A stretch of 39,230 bases of DNA from DASUXA01 sp036378155 (GTDB lineage: Bacteria; Actinomycetota; Actinomycetes; Mycobacteriales; Micromonosporaceae): positions 1 through 39,230 of the forward strand of contig DASUXA010000045.1 of the NCBI GenBank assembly GCA_036378155.1, in the 5' to 3' direction. The notes beneath the pieces are model-generated. The model had not been told where the DNA came from. It was given only the letters and a program-made list of their open reading frames with translations, and did not search any database. Positions 22,985 through 30,199 of the stretch are shown here, piece by piece (position 1 is the stretch's first letter; every line of letters begins with the position of its first letter). The translations under genes and the position numbers were made by a program.

Positions 22985-23859
22985 GTGCCCGGTCGCCCGA
23001 CGCTCGTAGCGCCGATCCGGGCGAGCTTGTCCGGGTTGAGGACGCCGTACACGGCGGTGATCTTCCCGTCCCGTACCGCCAGCGTCACCAGATTCGACTG
23101 ACCGTCCGCCACGATCCAGGCAGCGGGTCCGCCGTTCACCTCCGCCATCTGGATCTCCTCGATCGGGTACCGGCTGAGCAGCCCCACCGCGAACGCGCTG
23201 ACCTTGTCGCGACCGAAGATCGGTCGACGGGCGGCGCGGACCCGACCGCCGCCGTCGTTGTACACCACCACGTCCTCGCTGAGCATCCTGGTCAGCGCGG
23301 CGAGGTCCCCGGTACGGGCGGCGTCGAGGAAGCCCGTCAGCAGGCGCGCGTGTTCCTGCCGGGACGGCTGGAACCGGTGCCGGTCGTCGGCGAGTCGCTG
23401 GGTGGCGCGGTGGTGCGCCTGCCGGCAGGCGGCAGACGTACTGCCGATGATCTCGGCGATCTCGTCGTACGAGAGCCCGAACGCCTCCCGCAGCACGAAA
23501 ACCGCCCGCTCCGGCGGCGACAGGCGCTCCATCAGGTGCAGCGTCGCGAACGACACGCTGTCGCGCAGCTCGGCGCTGTCCATCGGACCCAAGTCGTTCG
23601 CGTCGACCGGCTCAGGCAGCCACGGGCCCGGGTACGCCTCGCGGCGTACCCGGGCCGAGCGCAGCTGGTCGAGAGCCAGCCGCGAGGTCACGGTGATCAG
23701 AAACGAGCGCGGCTCGCGGATCTCCGACGGGTCGGCGCGCATCCAGCGCAGGTACGCCTCCTGAACCACGTCCTCGGCGTCCCACGCGCTGCCCAGCAAC
23801 CGGTACGCCAGCCCGAGCAGCAACGGCCGGTACCGCTGGAACTCCGCGACCGCGTCCAC
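22981..23859 (-). CDS. ECF41-type sigma factor with SnoaL-like C-terminal domain
   Basis: 292 residues from GTG 23859. Sigma region 2 (7-75) has LGSAWDAEDVVQEAYLRW and region 4 (100-155) LSPPERAVFVLREAFGLSYDEIAEI. The C-terminal extension (165-285) is SnoaL-like and carries all three ECF41 marks: WLPEP (80-84), DGGGR (202-206) and NPDKL (275-279). No anti-sigma factor is encoded nearby; in this group the fused domain regulates the sigma. It lies 11 bases downstream of an SDR epimerase gene, the partner type found with ECF41, and a matching promoter lies upstream of both, so autoregulation is likely. Confidence 0.92.
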   Translation of the reverse strand: MDAVAEFQRYRPLLLGLAYRLLGSAWDAEDVVQEAYLRWMRADPSEIREPRSFLITVTSRLALDQLRSARVRREAYPGPWLPEPVDANDLGPMDSAELRDSVSFATLHLMERLSPPERAVFVLREAFGLSYDEIAEIIGSTSAACRQAHHRATQRLADDRHRFQPSRQEHARLLTGFLDAARTGDLAALTRMLSEDVVVYNDGGGRVRAARRPIFGRDKVSAFAVGLLSRYPIEEIQMAEVNGGPAAWIVADGQSNLVTLAVRDGKITAVYGVLNPDKLARIGATSVGRPGT

Positions 23860-23870
23860 GTCTCCCCCGC

Positions 23871-24821
23871 TCAGCCGGATGTCTCGACGGTACCGGTCAG
23901 ATCCGCCGCGAACCCGTCGCGCCAGGACAGGTACCGCGGTCGCCAGTCCAACCGCAGCCGCGCCCGCGCGTTGTCCGCGCCGCGCAGTTCGCTCAGGTAC
24001 GCCACGCCCCAGCCGCCGGCGGCGAGCCGAGCGATCGCCTTGGGTACCGACTTCGGGCGCGGCGCGCCGATCATCCGGGCGAGTTCCGGCAGCCAGGTAC
24101 CGATCGGGGTCGGATCGTCGTCGACCACGTTGAGCACGCCTCGCACGTCGCGGTCGAGCGCCGCGACGATCGCGGTGGCGGCGTCGTGGGCGTGGGTGAA
24201 CGAGAAGACCGAGTCGCCGGCCCCGACCAGCGGCATCTTGCCCTGCCGTACCTGCTGGATCATCGACCCGTCGGGGGCGAAGGTCGACCCCGGTCCGTAC
24301 AGGTGCCCGAACCGCAACACGAGTCCACCCGCGTCGCCGGTGAGCCGCTCCAGTTCGCGCAGCGCGTCGAGTACCGGGGCGAACGCCCTCGGCGGGTTCC
24401 GCCACAGCGGCTCGTCCTCGTTGGCGGGTCCGTTGCCGGCCGGGTCGTACGCGAACGCGACGCCCTGGGTGACAACCCGGCGCGCGCCGACGTTGGCGGC
24501 AGCGTCCAGCAGGTTGCGGGTGCCTTCGGTGCGCAGCCGGTTGGTGAGCGCGAAGCCGCGCATCAGCCGGCGCGGGTTCATCTCGTCGGGAATCGCGGTG
24601 AGCAGGTGGACCACTGCGTCGGGCCGCGCCTTGTCGACCTCGCGCAGCAGTGCCGCACGGTCGAGGGCGTCGGCGTACACGACGGTCGCGCCTGCCTCGC
24701 GCAGCGGTTCGATCCGCCGGGGTGAACGCGCCAGCCCGACGACCTCGTGCCCCACGGAAACCAGCAGGGGTACCAGTTGCCGACCGATCACTCCGGTCGC
24801 TCCGGCGACGAGTACGCGCAT
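23871..24821 (-). CDS. NAD(P)-dependent epimerase (extended SDR), ECF41 partner
   Basis: 316 residues with start ATG 24821 and GGGAGGA before it. The Rossmann motif GATGVIG (7-13) marks an NAD(P) binder. The usual Tyr-x-x-x-Lys is not obvious in the DAL-RELERL segment after LPVL, so it may be an atypical or non-catalytic SDR. It probably acts as the oxidoreductase/epimerase target of the downstream ECF41 sigma, as known for this sigma group, whose targets are carboxymuconolactone decarboxylases, oxidoreductases or epimerases. Two-gene operon with the sigma factor. Substrate unknown. Confidence 0.82.
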   Translation of the reverse strand: MRVLVAGATGVIGRQLVPLLVSVGHEVVGLARSPRRIEPLREAGATVVYADALDRAALLREVDKARPDAVVHLLTAIPDEMNPRRLMRGFALTNRLRTEGTRNLLDAAANVGARRVVTQGVAFAYDPAGNGPANEDEPLWRNPPRAFAPVLDALRELERLTGDAGGLVLRFGHLYGPGSTFAPDGSMIQQVRQGKMPLVGAGDSVFSFTHAHDAATAIVAALDRDVRGVLNVVDDDPTPIGTWLPELARMIGAPRPKSVPKAIARLAAGGWGVAYLSELRGADNARARLRLDWRPRYLSWRDGFAADLTGTVETSG

Positions 24822-24875
24822 CGTCTTCCTCCCGAAAATGTGGCGCATCGCGTCTGGGTTCGGATGCGACAACAG

Positions 24876-24902
24876 GACGGGGCAGGGCGGGTCGGTGTGA
24901 CC
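24876..24902 (-). promoter_or_regulatory. Candidate ECF41-dependent promoter
   Basis: On the minus strand GGTCACA (24896-24902) and CGTC (24876-24879) are separated by exactly 16 bases, matching the published ECF41 pattern TGTCACA-16-CGTC with one base changed. It is about 55 bases upstream of the SDR start. Confidence 0.6.
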
Positions 24903-25016
24903 GTCGGGCTCCATGGCGCACGTCACACCGCGGTCCGACGGGACTCGCCGCGTACGGGCACCTCGGCGAGAGCGGCGAGGGCGGAGACTGACCCCGGACG
25001 AGAAAGGCGGGGTTCG

Positions 25017-25574
25017 ATGACGACGGGCGATCTGGTCAGCGTGATCACCGGGTACCGGCCGGCGACCGACGAGGAGGCGGCTGACCTCACGCGGATCCGG
25101 GCGCTGGTGGGCGACGGCGGAGATCCCTGGCACCGGTCGACGCCGCTGCACGTCACGGCGTCCGCGCTGATCGTCCATCCGCCGACGGGGCGGGTCCTGC
25201 TGCGCTGGCACGCGCGGGTACAGGCGTGGATCCAGGTCGGCGGGCACGGCGACCCGGGCGAGGTCGATCCGCTGGCGGTGGCGATGCGTGAGGCGGTCGA
25301 GGAGACCGGGCTGACCGACCTCGTACCGTGGCCCGACGCCGAACTCGTCCACGTGGTGATCGTTCCGGTGCCCACCTCGCCGACCGAGCCGGCGCACGAG
25401 CACGCCGACCTGCGGTACCTGCTGGCGACGGAGCACCCGGACGCGGCGGTGCCGGAGAGCCCGGACGCGCCGCTGCGGTGGCTGACCGTGGACCGGGCGG
25501 TGGAGTACACCGCGCAGCCGAACCTGCGGGAGACGCTCAGACGGGTCGGGCAGCGGCTGACCAGGGCAGCCTGA
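25017..25574 (+). CDS. NUDIX hydrolase
   Basis: 185 residues from ATG 25017. The Nudix box GGHGDPGEVDPLAVAMREAV followed by EETGL is complete in its key residues (REAVEETGL) but spaced one residue longer in its first half than the canonical pattern, as in several actinobacterial relatives. The enzyme cleaves a nucleoside diphosphate linked to another group; the substrate is undetermined. Divergent from the SDR/sigma pair. Confidence 0.85.
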   Translation: MTTGDLVSVITGYRPATDEEAADLTRIRALVGDGGDPWHRSTPLHVTASALIVHPPTGRVLLRWHARVQAWIQVGGHGDPGEVDPLAVAMREAVEETGLTDLVPWPDAELVHVVIVPVPTSPTEPAHEHADLRYLLATEHPDAAVPESPDAPLRWLTVDRAVEYTAQPNLRETLRRVGQRLTRAA

Positions 25575-25596
25575 CCCACGCTCGTACACATGTACT

Positions 25597-25613
25597 ATCC
25601 ACAGCCTGTGGAT
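25597..25613. repeat. Small palindrome with DnaA-box-like halves
   Basis: ATCCACAG-C-CTGTGGAT is a perfect inverted repeat, 23 bases after the NUDIX stop. It could terminate transcription. Each half resembles TTATCCACA, but there is only one pair and no replication gene. Confidence 0.45.
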
Positions 25614-25688
25614 CGGCGTCCGAGCCGCCGGACACCCACTCCCGCCAGCGGCGCCCGATTCGTCCAGACGGCCCGAGGACCCCACCGG

Positions 25689-26087
25689 TCAGCTGGCGCG
25701 CCGCCGCAGCGTCGCCGCCGCCGAGCCCGCCAGGGTCAGCAGACAGTCGCCGAGTTGCCCGTCGGCGAGCGCCGCGCCGAACAGCGCCTCGCCGGTTGAC
25801 GGGTCGGCATTCGCGTACGCGCTGACGAAGCGCGCCACCCAGCGCGCGTCGTACCCCGCCTCGTCGATCCCCGGAAAGTCCAGCGCGTACTCCCCGAGCG
25901 GGGTGTCCGCCCCCAGCATGGTCGCGGCGAGACACACCGCCACGTCGTACACCCCGGTCACGCCGACCCGGTCCACCACCGCGTCGAACGTCCCGGCGAC
26001 CGCGTCCGGGTCGCCGTTCAACGCCGAGCGGAGGATCGCTGTCGCGTCCTCGTACACATCGCGATCCGGACCGCCCACGCAGCCCAC
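25689..26087 (-). CDS. Uncharacterised small protein
   Basis: 132 residues if started at GTG 26087; GTG 26078 is equally possible. Largely alpha-helical and acidic: DRDVYEDATAILRSALNGDP, DRVGVTGVYDVAVCLAATML, ALFGAALADGQLGDCLLTLAG. No family recognised. It starts 14 bases after the stop of the thioesterase gene on the same strand and is probably co-transcribed with it. Confidence 0.55.
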   Translation of the reverse strand: MGCVGGPDRDVYEDATAILRSALNGDPDAVAGTFDAVVDRVGVTGVYDVAVCLAATMLGADTPLGEYALDFPGIDEAGYDARWVARFVSAYANADPSTGEALFGAALADGQLGDCLLTLAGSAAATLRRRAS

Positions 26088-26101
26088 GGTACGGACCGGG
26101 G

Positions 26102-26521
26102 TCAAGCGGTCGGGCGGCGCAACGCGCAGGTGAGCCGCGCGGTGCACACCCTGGCACCGGACTCGTCGGTGATGACGACCTCGTAGGTCGCCGCGTTACC
26201 GCCCCGGTGCAGCGGGGTCGCGACACCGGTGACTGTGCCCGTCCGGACCGCGCGGTGGTGCGTGGCGTTGATGTCGACACCCAAGGCGATCTTGTTGATG
26301 GTGAGCCCGTGCATCGCCGCGCCGATCGACCCCAGCGTCTCGGCGAGCACGCACGACGCGCCGCCGTGCAGCAGGCCGTACGGCTGGGTGTTGCCCTCGA
26401 CGGGCATCGTGCCGACCACGCGCTCGGCGGACGCCTCGACGACCTCGATGCCCATTCGCGCCGCCAACGCGCCTACGCCGTCGCCGAAGACTTCGGTCAA
26501 GGTGTCGGTCACCGGCTCCAT
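26102..26521 (-). CDS. PaaI-type hotdog-fold thioesterase
   Basis: 139 residues from ATG 26521; upstream Met codons (26572) add residues not typical of the family. The hotdog signature QPYGLLHGGASCVLAETLGS contains the LHGG turn, with the Glu of AETLGS as the likely catalytic residue; GVDINATHHRAVRTG follows. Hydrolyses acyl-CoA thioesters, often hydroxyphenylacetyl-CoA or a similar aromatic. The downstream unknown gene shares its transcript. Confidence 0.82.
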   Translation of the reverse strand: MEPVTDTLTEVFGDGVGALAARMGIEVVEASAERVVGTMPVEGNTQPYGLLHGGASCVLAETLGSIGAAMHGLTINKIALGVDINATHHRAVRTGTVTGVATPLHRGGNAATYEVVITDESGARVCTARLTCALRRPTA

Positions 26522-26625
26522 GACGCGGGAGGCTACCCGGTACGTCGGATATCTAGCCACGACCGGCATCACACTTCACAGCCGGCTCACGCTAATGTGC
26601 TGCCCGAACCTTCGAATGGGAGGAC

Positions 26626-27945
26626 ATGATGCGTGCTCGCGGCTACGCGCTCGCTGTCGCCTCAGCGCTGCTGTTCGCCGTGGGCGGCTGCGGTGGCGGC
26701 GCGGCGAACGACCCGTCCGGGGCGAGCGGCGGCGTTCGGCTGTACGGCACGGACGGCAACATGAGCAACGGGCTGGGCGACAAGCTGCCGAATCCCGGGG
26801 TGCTGAGCGGCATGACCGGCACCCTGCCGCTGACCAACCTGCCCGACGACTTCCGCCACCGTCTGCTCGCCGAGGACCCGAAGCTGGGCGACTTCACGTA
26901 CGCGGGCGAAATCTACGACGCCGTCGTGATCACCTCCCTGGCGACCGAGATCGCGCGGAGCACCGACCCGAAGACCATCGCGAAGTACATCAACGGCGTC
27001 ACGGCGCTCGCGCCGGGGGGCGTCGAGTGCGACTCGGTCGCGTCCTGCTTCGACGCGATCGACGAAGGCAAGGACATCGCGTACCGGGGGATCACCGTGC
27101 GCAGCGGCTTCACCGAGCGCGGTGAGCCGTCGACCACCTCCTACGGCACGTTGCACTTCGGTCGCGACGGGCACATCGACTACGGCAAGACCGAGTACGT
27201 CCCGGCGGGCAACGCGGACGGCGCCGGCAAAGCCGCCCCGCAGCCCACGCCGCAGGGCAGGTCGAGCCGGGGCGGACCGCTCAAGCTGGGCTCGCTGCTG
27301 CCGCTCACCGGTGCTCTCGCCTTCCTCAGCGCCCCGATGGTCGACTCGCTGAAACTGGCGATCCACGACGTCAACGCCGCAGGCGGGGTGCTCGGCAAGC
27401 CGGTCGAGGTGATCAGCGGCGACGACGGCACCAACAAGGACAAGACGCTCGCCTCGATGGACCAGTTGATCTCCGCCGGAGTACAGGTGATCATCGGACC
27501 GAGCACCTCGGGCGAGTGTGTCGCGGCGATCCCCAAGGCAGCTGCCGCCGGCGTCGTCGTGTTCTCACCGTCGGCGACCTCCGACGAACTGAGCAAGATC
27601 GACGACAAGGGGATGTTCTTCCGTACCTCCCCACCCGACATGTACCAGGCGCAGGCGCTCAGCGACATCATCATGCGGGCCGGCTCACGCAAGGTGTACA
27701 TCGTGGCGAGGCACGACTCGTACGGCTCGGGCATGCAGGACAACGTGGTGCGCGACCTGGTCGCCGCGGGCATTCCGAAATCCAGCGTGAAGACCCAGGT
27801 GTACGAGGACGACCAGCCGAACTTCGACTTCGTCGGTCGCGAGGTCAAGGAGTTCCAGCCGGACGCGGTCCTGATCATCGGGTACGACGAGTCCGCGAAG
27901 GTGATCCAGGCGATCGTGGACGCCGGAGTCAAACTGCGCCACTGA
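26626..27945 (+). CDS. Branched-chain amino-acid-type binding lipoprotein with permuted lobe order
   Basis: 439 residues, ATG 26626 with GGGAGGA. A lipoprotein signal leads to Cys22 in VGGC. Residues 38-195 (RLYGTDGNMSNGL, LTNLPDDFRHRLLAEDPKLG, DFTYAGEIYDAVVITSLA, GGVECDSVASCFDAIDEGKD) match the sequence that normally forms the second lobe of LivJ-type binding proteins. Residues 217-439 (PLKLGSLLPLTGALAFLS to AKVIQAIVDAGVKL) match the first lobe, which normally begins the mature protein. The join, about 20 residues rich in Pro/Ser/Gly (196-216), and the end at VDAGVKLRH both fall where canonical proteins cross between lobes. No permease or ATPase gene is nearby. It may still fold, or be a remnant of a rearranged duplication. 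Confidence 0.8.
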   Translation: MMRARGYALAVASALLFAVGGCGGGAANDPSGASGGVRLYGTDGNMSNGLGDKLPNPGVLSGMTGTLPLTNLPDDFRHRLLAEDPKLGDFTYAGEIYDAVVITSLATEIARSTDPKTIAKYINGVTALAPGGVECDSVASCFDAIDEGKDIAYRGITVRSGFTERGEPSTTSYGTLHFGRDGHIDYGKTEYVPAGNADGAGKAAPQPTPQGRSSRGGPLKLGSLLPLTGALAFLSAPMVDSLKLAIHDVNAAGGVLGKPVEVISGDDGTNKDKTLASMDQLISAGVQVIIGPSTSGECVAAIPKAAAAGVVVFSPSATSDELSKIDDKGMFFRTSPPDMYQAQALSDIIMRAGSRKVYIVARHDSYGSGMQDNVVRDLVAAGIPKSSVKTQVYEDDQPNFDFVGREVKEFQPDAVLIIGYDESAKVIQAIVDAGVKLRH

Positions 27946-27950
27946 GAGTC

Positions 27951-27983
27951 TGTGGTCCGGGCGGCTGCGCCGCCCGGACCACA
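27951..27983. terminator. Strong terminator hairpin
   Basis: TGTGGTCCGGGCGGC and GCCGCCCGGACCACA form a perfect 15-bp stem with a 3-base loop (TGC), six bases after the binding-protein stop, between convergent genes. Confidence 0.8.
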
Positions 27984-27984
27984 A

Positions 27985-28043
27985 GCGAACGTCGCACGCG
28001 CGGGCGTGAGTGCGCCCCTGCACCGGGGCGAACGTCGCACGCG
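27985..28043. repeat. Direct repeat of 16 bases
   Basis: GCGAACGTCGCACGCG occurs at 27985-28000 and 28028-28043, 43 bases apart, in the gap between convergent genes. A second GC-rich inverted repeat follows near 28044-28069. Confidence 0.6.
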
Positions 28044-28074
28044 GGCCGGCGGCGCAGCCGCCCGCCCCACACCG

Positions 28075-28812
28075 TTAGCGTCGACGTTCCAGGAACCGGG
28101 TCATCCGTTCGCGCTTCTCCTCGTCCTCGAACAGGACCGCCTGGCTCACCAGATCCAGGGCGGGATGCGCGACAGCGGGCGCGTCCACGGCGAGCTTGGT
28201 CAGCCGCAGCGCCAGCCACGACCCCTTCGCCACCTCGTCGAGCAGGGCGTGAGCCTGGTCGAGCAGGTCGGCGGGATCAGCCACGACCCGGTTCACCAGG
28301 CGAATGGCGAGCGCCTCGGTCGCCGGTACCCGACGCCCGGTGAACAGCAGTTCCTTGGCGAGCGCCTCGCCGACCAGAGCGGGCAGCCGGTGCGTCGCTC
28401 CCGCACCCGCGATGATCCCCAGCCGTACCTCAGGCTGCCCGAAGAACGCCCGCTCGGTACAGATCCGCAGGTCGCAGGAGTACGCCAGTTCAGCCCCACC
28501 ACCCAGAGCCGGTCCGTCGATCGCGGCGAGCGTCGGCAGAGGCAACCGCCGGATGCGCTCGAACAGCGCGGCGTTGATCGCGGCGAGCGCGTCGTACCGG
28601 TTCCGGTCGCGCAACTGCGCGATGTCCGCCCCGGCCGCGAAGATCCCGTCGGTACCGCCGGTGAGCAGCAGCAACTTCGGTTCGCGTTCGAGCGATGCGC
28701 ACACCTCGTGCAGCTCGGCGACCATCTCGGCATCGATCGCGTTGCGCTTCTCCGGCCGGTCGAGGGTCACCACGAGCCGGTCGTCGCGCTGGTCGACCCT
28801 GATCGAGCTCAC
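28075..28812 (-). CDS. Enoyl-CoA hydratase/isomerase
   Basis: 245 residues from GTG 28812, which overlaps the upstream stop as GTGA. Crotonase fold: the oxyanion holes are FAAGADIAQL and GPALGGGAELAYS. Both catalytic glutamates are present, in GGGAELA and in FGQPEVRLG. Adds water to an enoyl-CoA and works with the dehydrogenase encoded just upstream, so the pair covers the hydration and oxidation steps of beta-oxidation or phenylacetate degradation. The substrate chain is not fixed by the sequence. Confidence 0.85.
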   Translation of the reverse strand: MSSIRVDQRDDRLVVTLDRPEKRNAIDAEMVAELHEVCASLEREPKLLLLTGGTDGIFAAGADIAQLRDRNRYDALAAINAALFERIRRLPLPTLAAIDGPALGGGAELAYSCDLRICTERAFFGQPEVRLGIIAGAGATHRLPALVGEALAKELLFTGRRVPATEALAIRLVNRVVADPADLLDQAHALLDEVAKGSWLALRLTKLAVDAPAVAHPALDLVSQAVLFEDEEKRERMTRFLERRR

Positions 28813-29666
28813 TGCTTCTCTCCGTTCACCCAGCGGTAGAAGCCTTCGCCGCTCTTGCGGCCCAACTTCCCCTCGGCGACCATCCGCTCCAGCAGGGCCG
28901 GCGGGGCGAACCGTTCGCCGTACGCCTCGCGCAGCGTCCGCGCGATGTCCAGCCGCACATCCAGCCCGACCACGTCGGTCAGTTCCAGCGGGCCCATCGG
29001 GTGCCGGTACCCCAGGGTCATCGCCTTGTCGATGTCGGCGGCGCTCGCCACCCCGTCCTCGACCATCCGGATCGCTTCGAGACCGAGTGCGACACCGAGG
29101 CGGGACGTGGCGAAGCCTGGCGCGTCCCGCACCACGACCGGGTCCTTGCCGAGCCGCGCGGCGACCGCCAGCGCCGCCTGCCGGGCGTCGTCCGACGTGG
29201 CGTCGCCGACGACGATCTCCAGCAGGGCCATCGCCCACACCGGGTTGAAGAAGTGCAGCCCGAGGAAACGGTCCGGGTGGGCAAGTCCGGCGGCAAGCTC
29301 ACCGATCGGAATGCTCGACGTGTTCGTGGCGAGCAGCCCGGGTCGCTTCGCCTCGGCCGCCGCCAGCACCTGCCGCTTGAGGTCGAGTCGTTCCGGTACC
29401 GCTTCGACCACCACATCGGGGCTGTCGTCCACCTCGGTCAGATCGTGGAGTACCGCGACCCGCCCGCGCGCGGCGTCGGCGTCGTCGGCGCTCATCCGGC
29501 CACGCGCGACCGCCCGGTCCCACAGCCCCGCCAGCTGCGTCGGTACCCCCGCCGCCCGCCCCTCGTCGGCTTCCACCAGTTCCACGCGGTACCCGGCGCC
29601 CGCCGCCACATATCCGATGCCGATGCCCATCGTGCCGGCACCGACCACCACGAAACGCTCGTTCAC
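28809..29666 (-). CDS. 3-hydroxyacyl-CoA dehydrogenase
   Basis: 285 residues: NAD-binding Rossmann domain GAGTMGIGIGYVAAGAG (8-24), then the C-terminal helical domain. The family block HFFNPVWAMALLEIV holds the catalytic His and Glu; the C-terminal signature GYRHPMGPLELTDVVGLD is intact. Oxidises 3-hydroxyacyl-CoA with NAD. It is translationally coupled to the hydratase. Relatives include PaaH/Hbd; the substrate is not resolved. Confidence 0.87.
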   Translation of the reverse strand: MNERFVVVGAGTMGIGIGYVAAGAGYRVELVEADEGRAAGVPTQLAGLWDRAVARGRMSADDADAARGRVAVLHDLTEVDDSPDVVVEAVPERLDLKRQVLAAAEAKRPGLLATNTSSIPIGELAAGLAHPDRFLGLHFFNPVWAMALLEIVVGDATSDDARQAALAVAARLGKDPVVVRDAPGFATSRLGVALGLEAIRMVEDGVASAADIDKAMTLGYRHPMGPLELTDVVGLDVRLDIARTLREAYGERFAPPALLERMVAEGKLGRKSGEGFYRWVNGEKQ

Positions 29667-29756
29667 GCCGAGCAGGTTCTCATGTCGTCCGCGCGCCCGC
29701 TCGCGGGTACCCCCGAGTGCCCCTACGGTAAGCGGACACGACAGACCAGAAGGATC

Positions 29757-29783
29757 ATGACCGAGCGTAGCGAGGAGGCGTGA
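29757..29783 (+). CDS. Possible 8-residue upstream peptide (MTERSEEA)
   Basis: ATG 29757, with AAGGA just before it, and a TGA that overlaps the next ATG as TGATG. It may couple translation of the calcium-loop gene. It may also be chance, since the second ATG has its own GAGGAGG. Confidence 0.25.
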   Translation: MTERSEEA

Positions 29784-30016
29784 TGAGCGAACCCGTGGAG
29801 ACGCGCGGCGACGACCGCGTGGACCTGGTAGTGGTCGATACCAACAAGGACGGCAAGCCGGACGTCTGGGTCTCGGACACCGACGGTAACGGCACCGCCG
29901 ACCTCTTCCAGTTCGACACGGACGGCGACGGGAAGGTCGACATCACGATGGTCGACCTGGACGAGGACGGACAGCCGGACACGGTGGTCGACGGCGACGG
30001 CGGCCTCGCCCCCTGA
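29783..30016 (+). CDS. Small protein of 13-residue calcium-loop repeats
   Basis: 77 residues, very acidic, no signal peptide. Loops of the form D-x-[ND]-x-D-G-x-x-D start at D19, D32, D45 and D58, exactly 13 residues apart, with a last partial DGDGG at 70. This is the calcium-binding loop of dockerin, EF-hand and thrombospondin type 3 proteins, arranged here in strict tandem. Metal coordination is likely; function is unknown. A cytoplasmic calcium-buffering or sensor protein is a possibility. It may be translated in coupling with the short ORF upstream (TGATG). Confidence 0.75.
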   Translation: MSEPVETRGDDRVDLVVVDTNKDGKPDVWVSDTDGNGTADLFQFDTDGDGKVDITMVDLDEDGQPDTVVDGDGGLAP

Positions 30017-30064
30017 GGCTCTGCCCCGCGCCCTGAGGCTCTGTGCCGCGCTCGGGGCCGGCTG

Positions 30065-30190
30065 CCCCGTGCGGGCACGGGGTACGGGTGCCGCGCTGTC
30101 GAGATCGACGCGCCGCCGAGGTAGGCGCGGGGACGGGTCGCCCGCGAAGGGATCAAGCATGACCGCCCGGAGCGGGTGGCCCGTCCCCGC
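30065..30190. terminator. Two hairpins between convergent genes
   Basis: CCCCGTGC-GG-GCACGGGG at 30065-30082 (8-bp stem) and a long pair at 30127-30145 with 30172-30190 (19 bp, two mismatches). They separate the calcium-loop gene from the convergent MMPL gene, which ends at 30200. A CCTGAGGCTCTG direct repeat lies at about 30013 and 30032. Confidence 0.6.
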
Positions 30191-30199
30191 GACCCCGCG

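Noticed and set aside
22981..24921. Long frame that fuses the ECF41 sigma to an upstream Arg/Pro-rich stretch
   Set aside because: The upstream part is the SDR gene read in the wrong frame; the sigma starts at 23859.
25597..25613. Replication origin
   Set aside because: A single DnaA-like pair without a box cluster or AT-rich unwinding region and no dnaA/dnaN neighbours.
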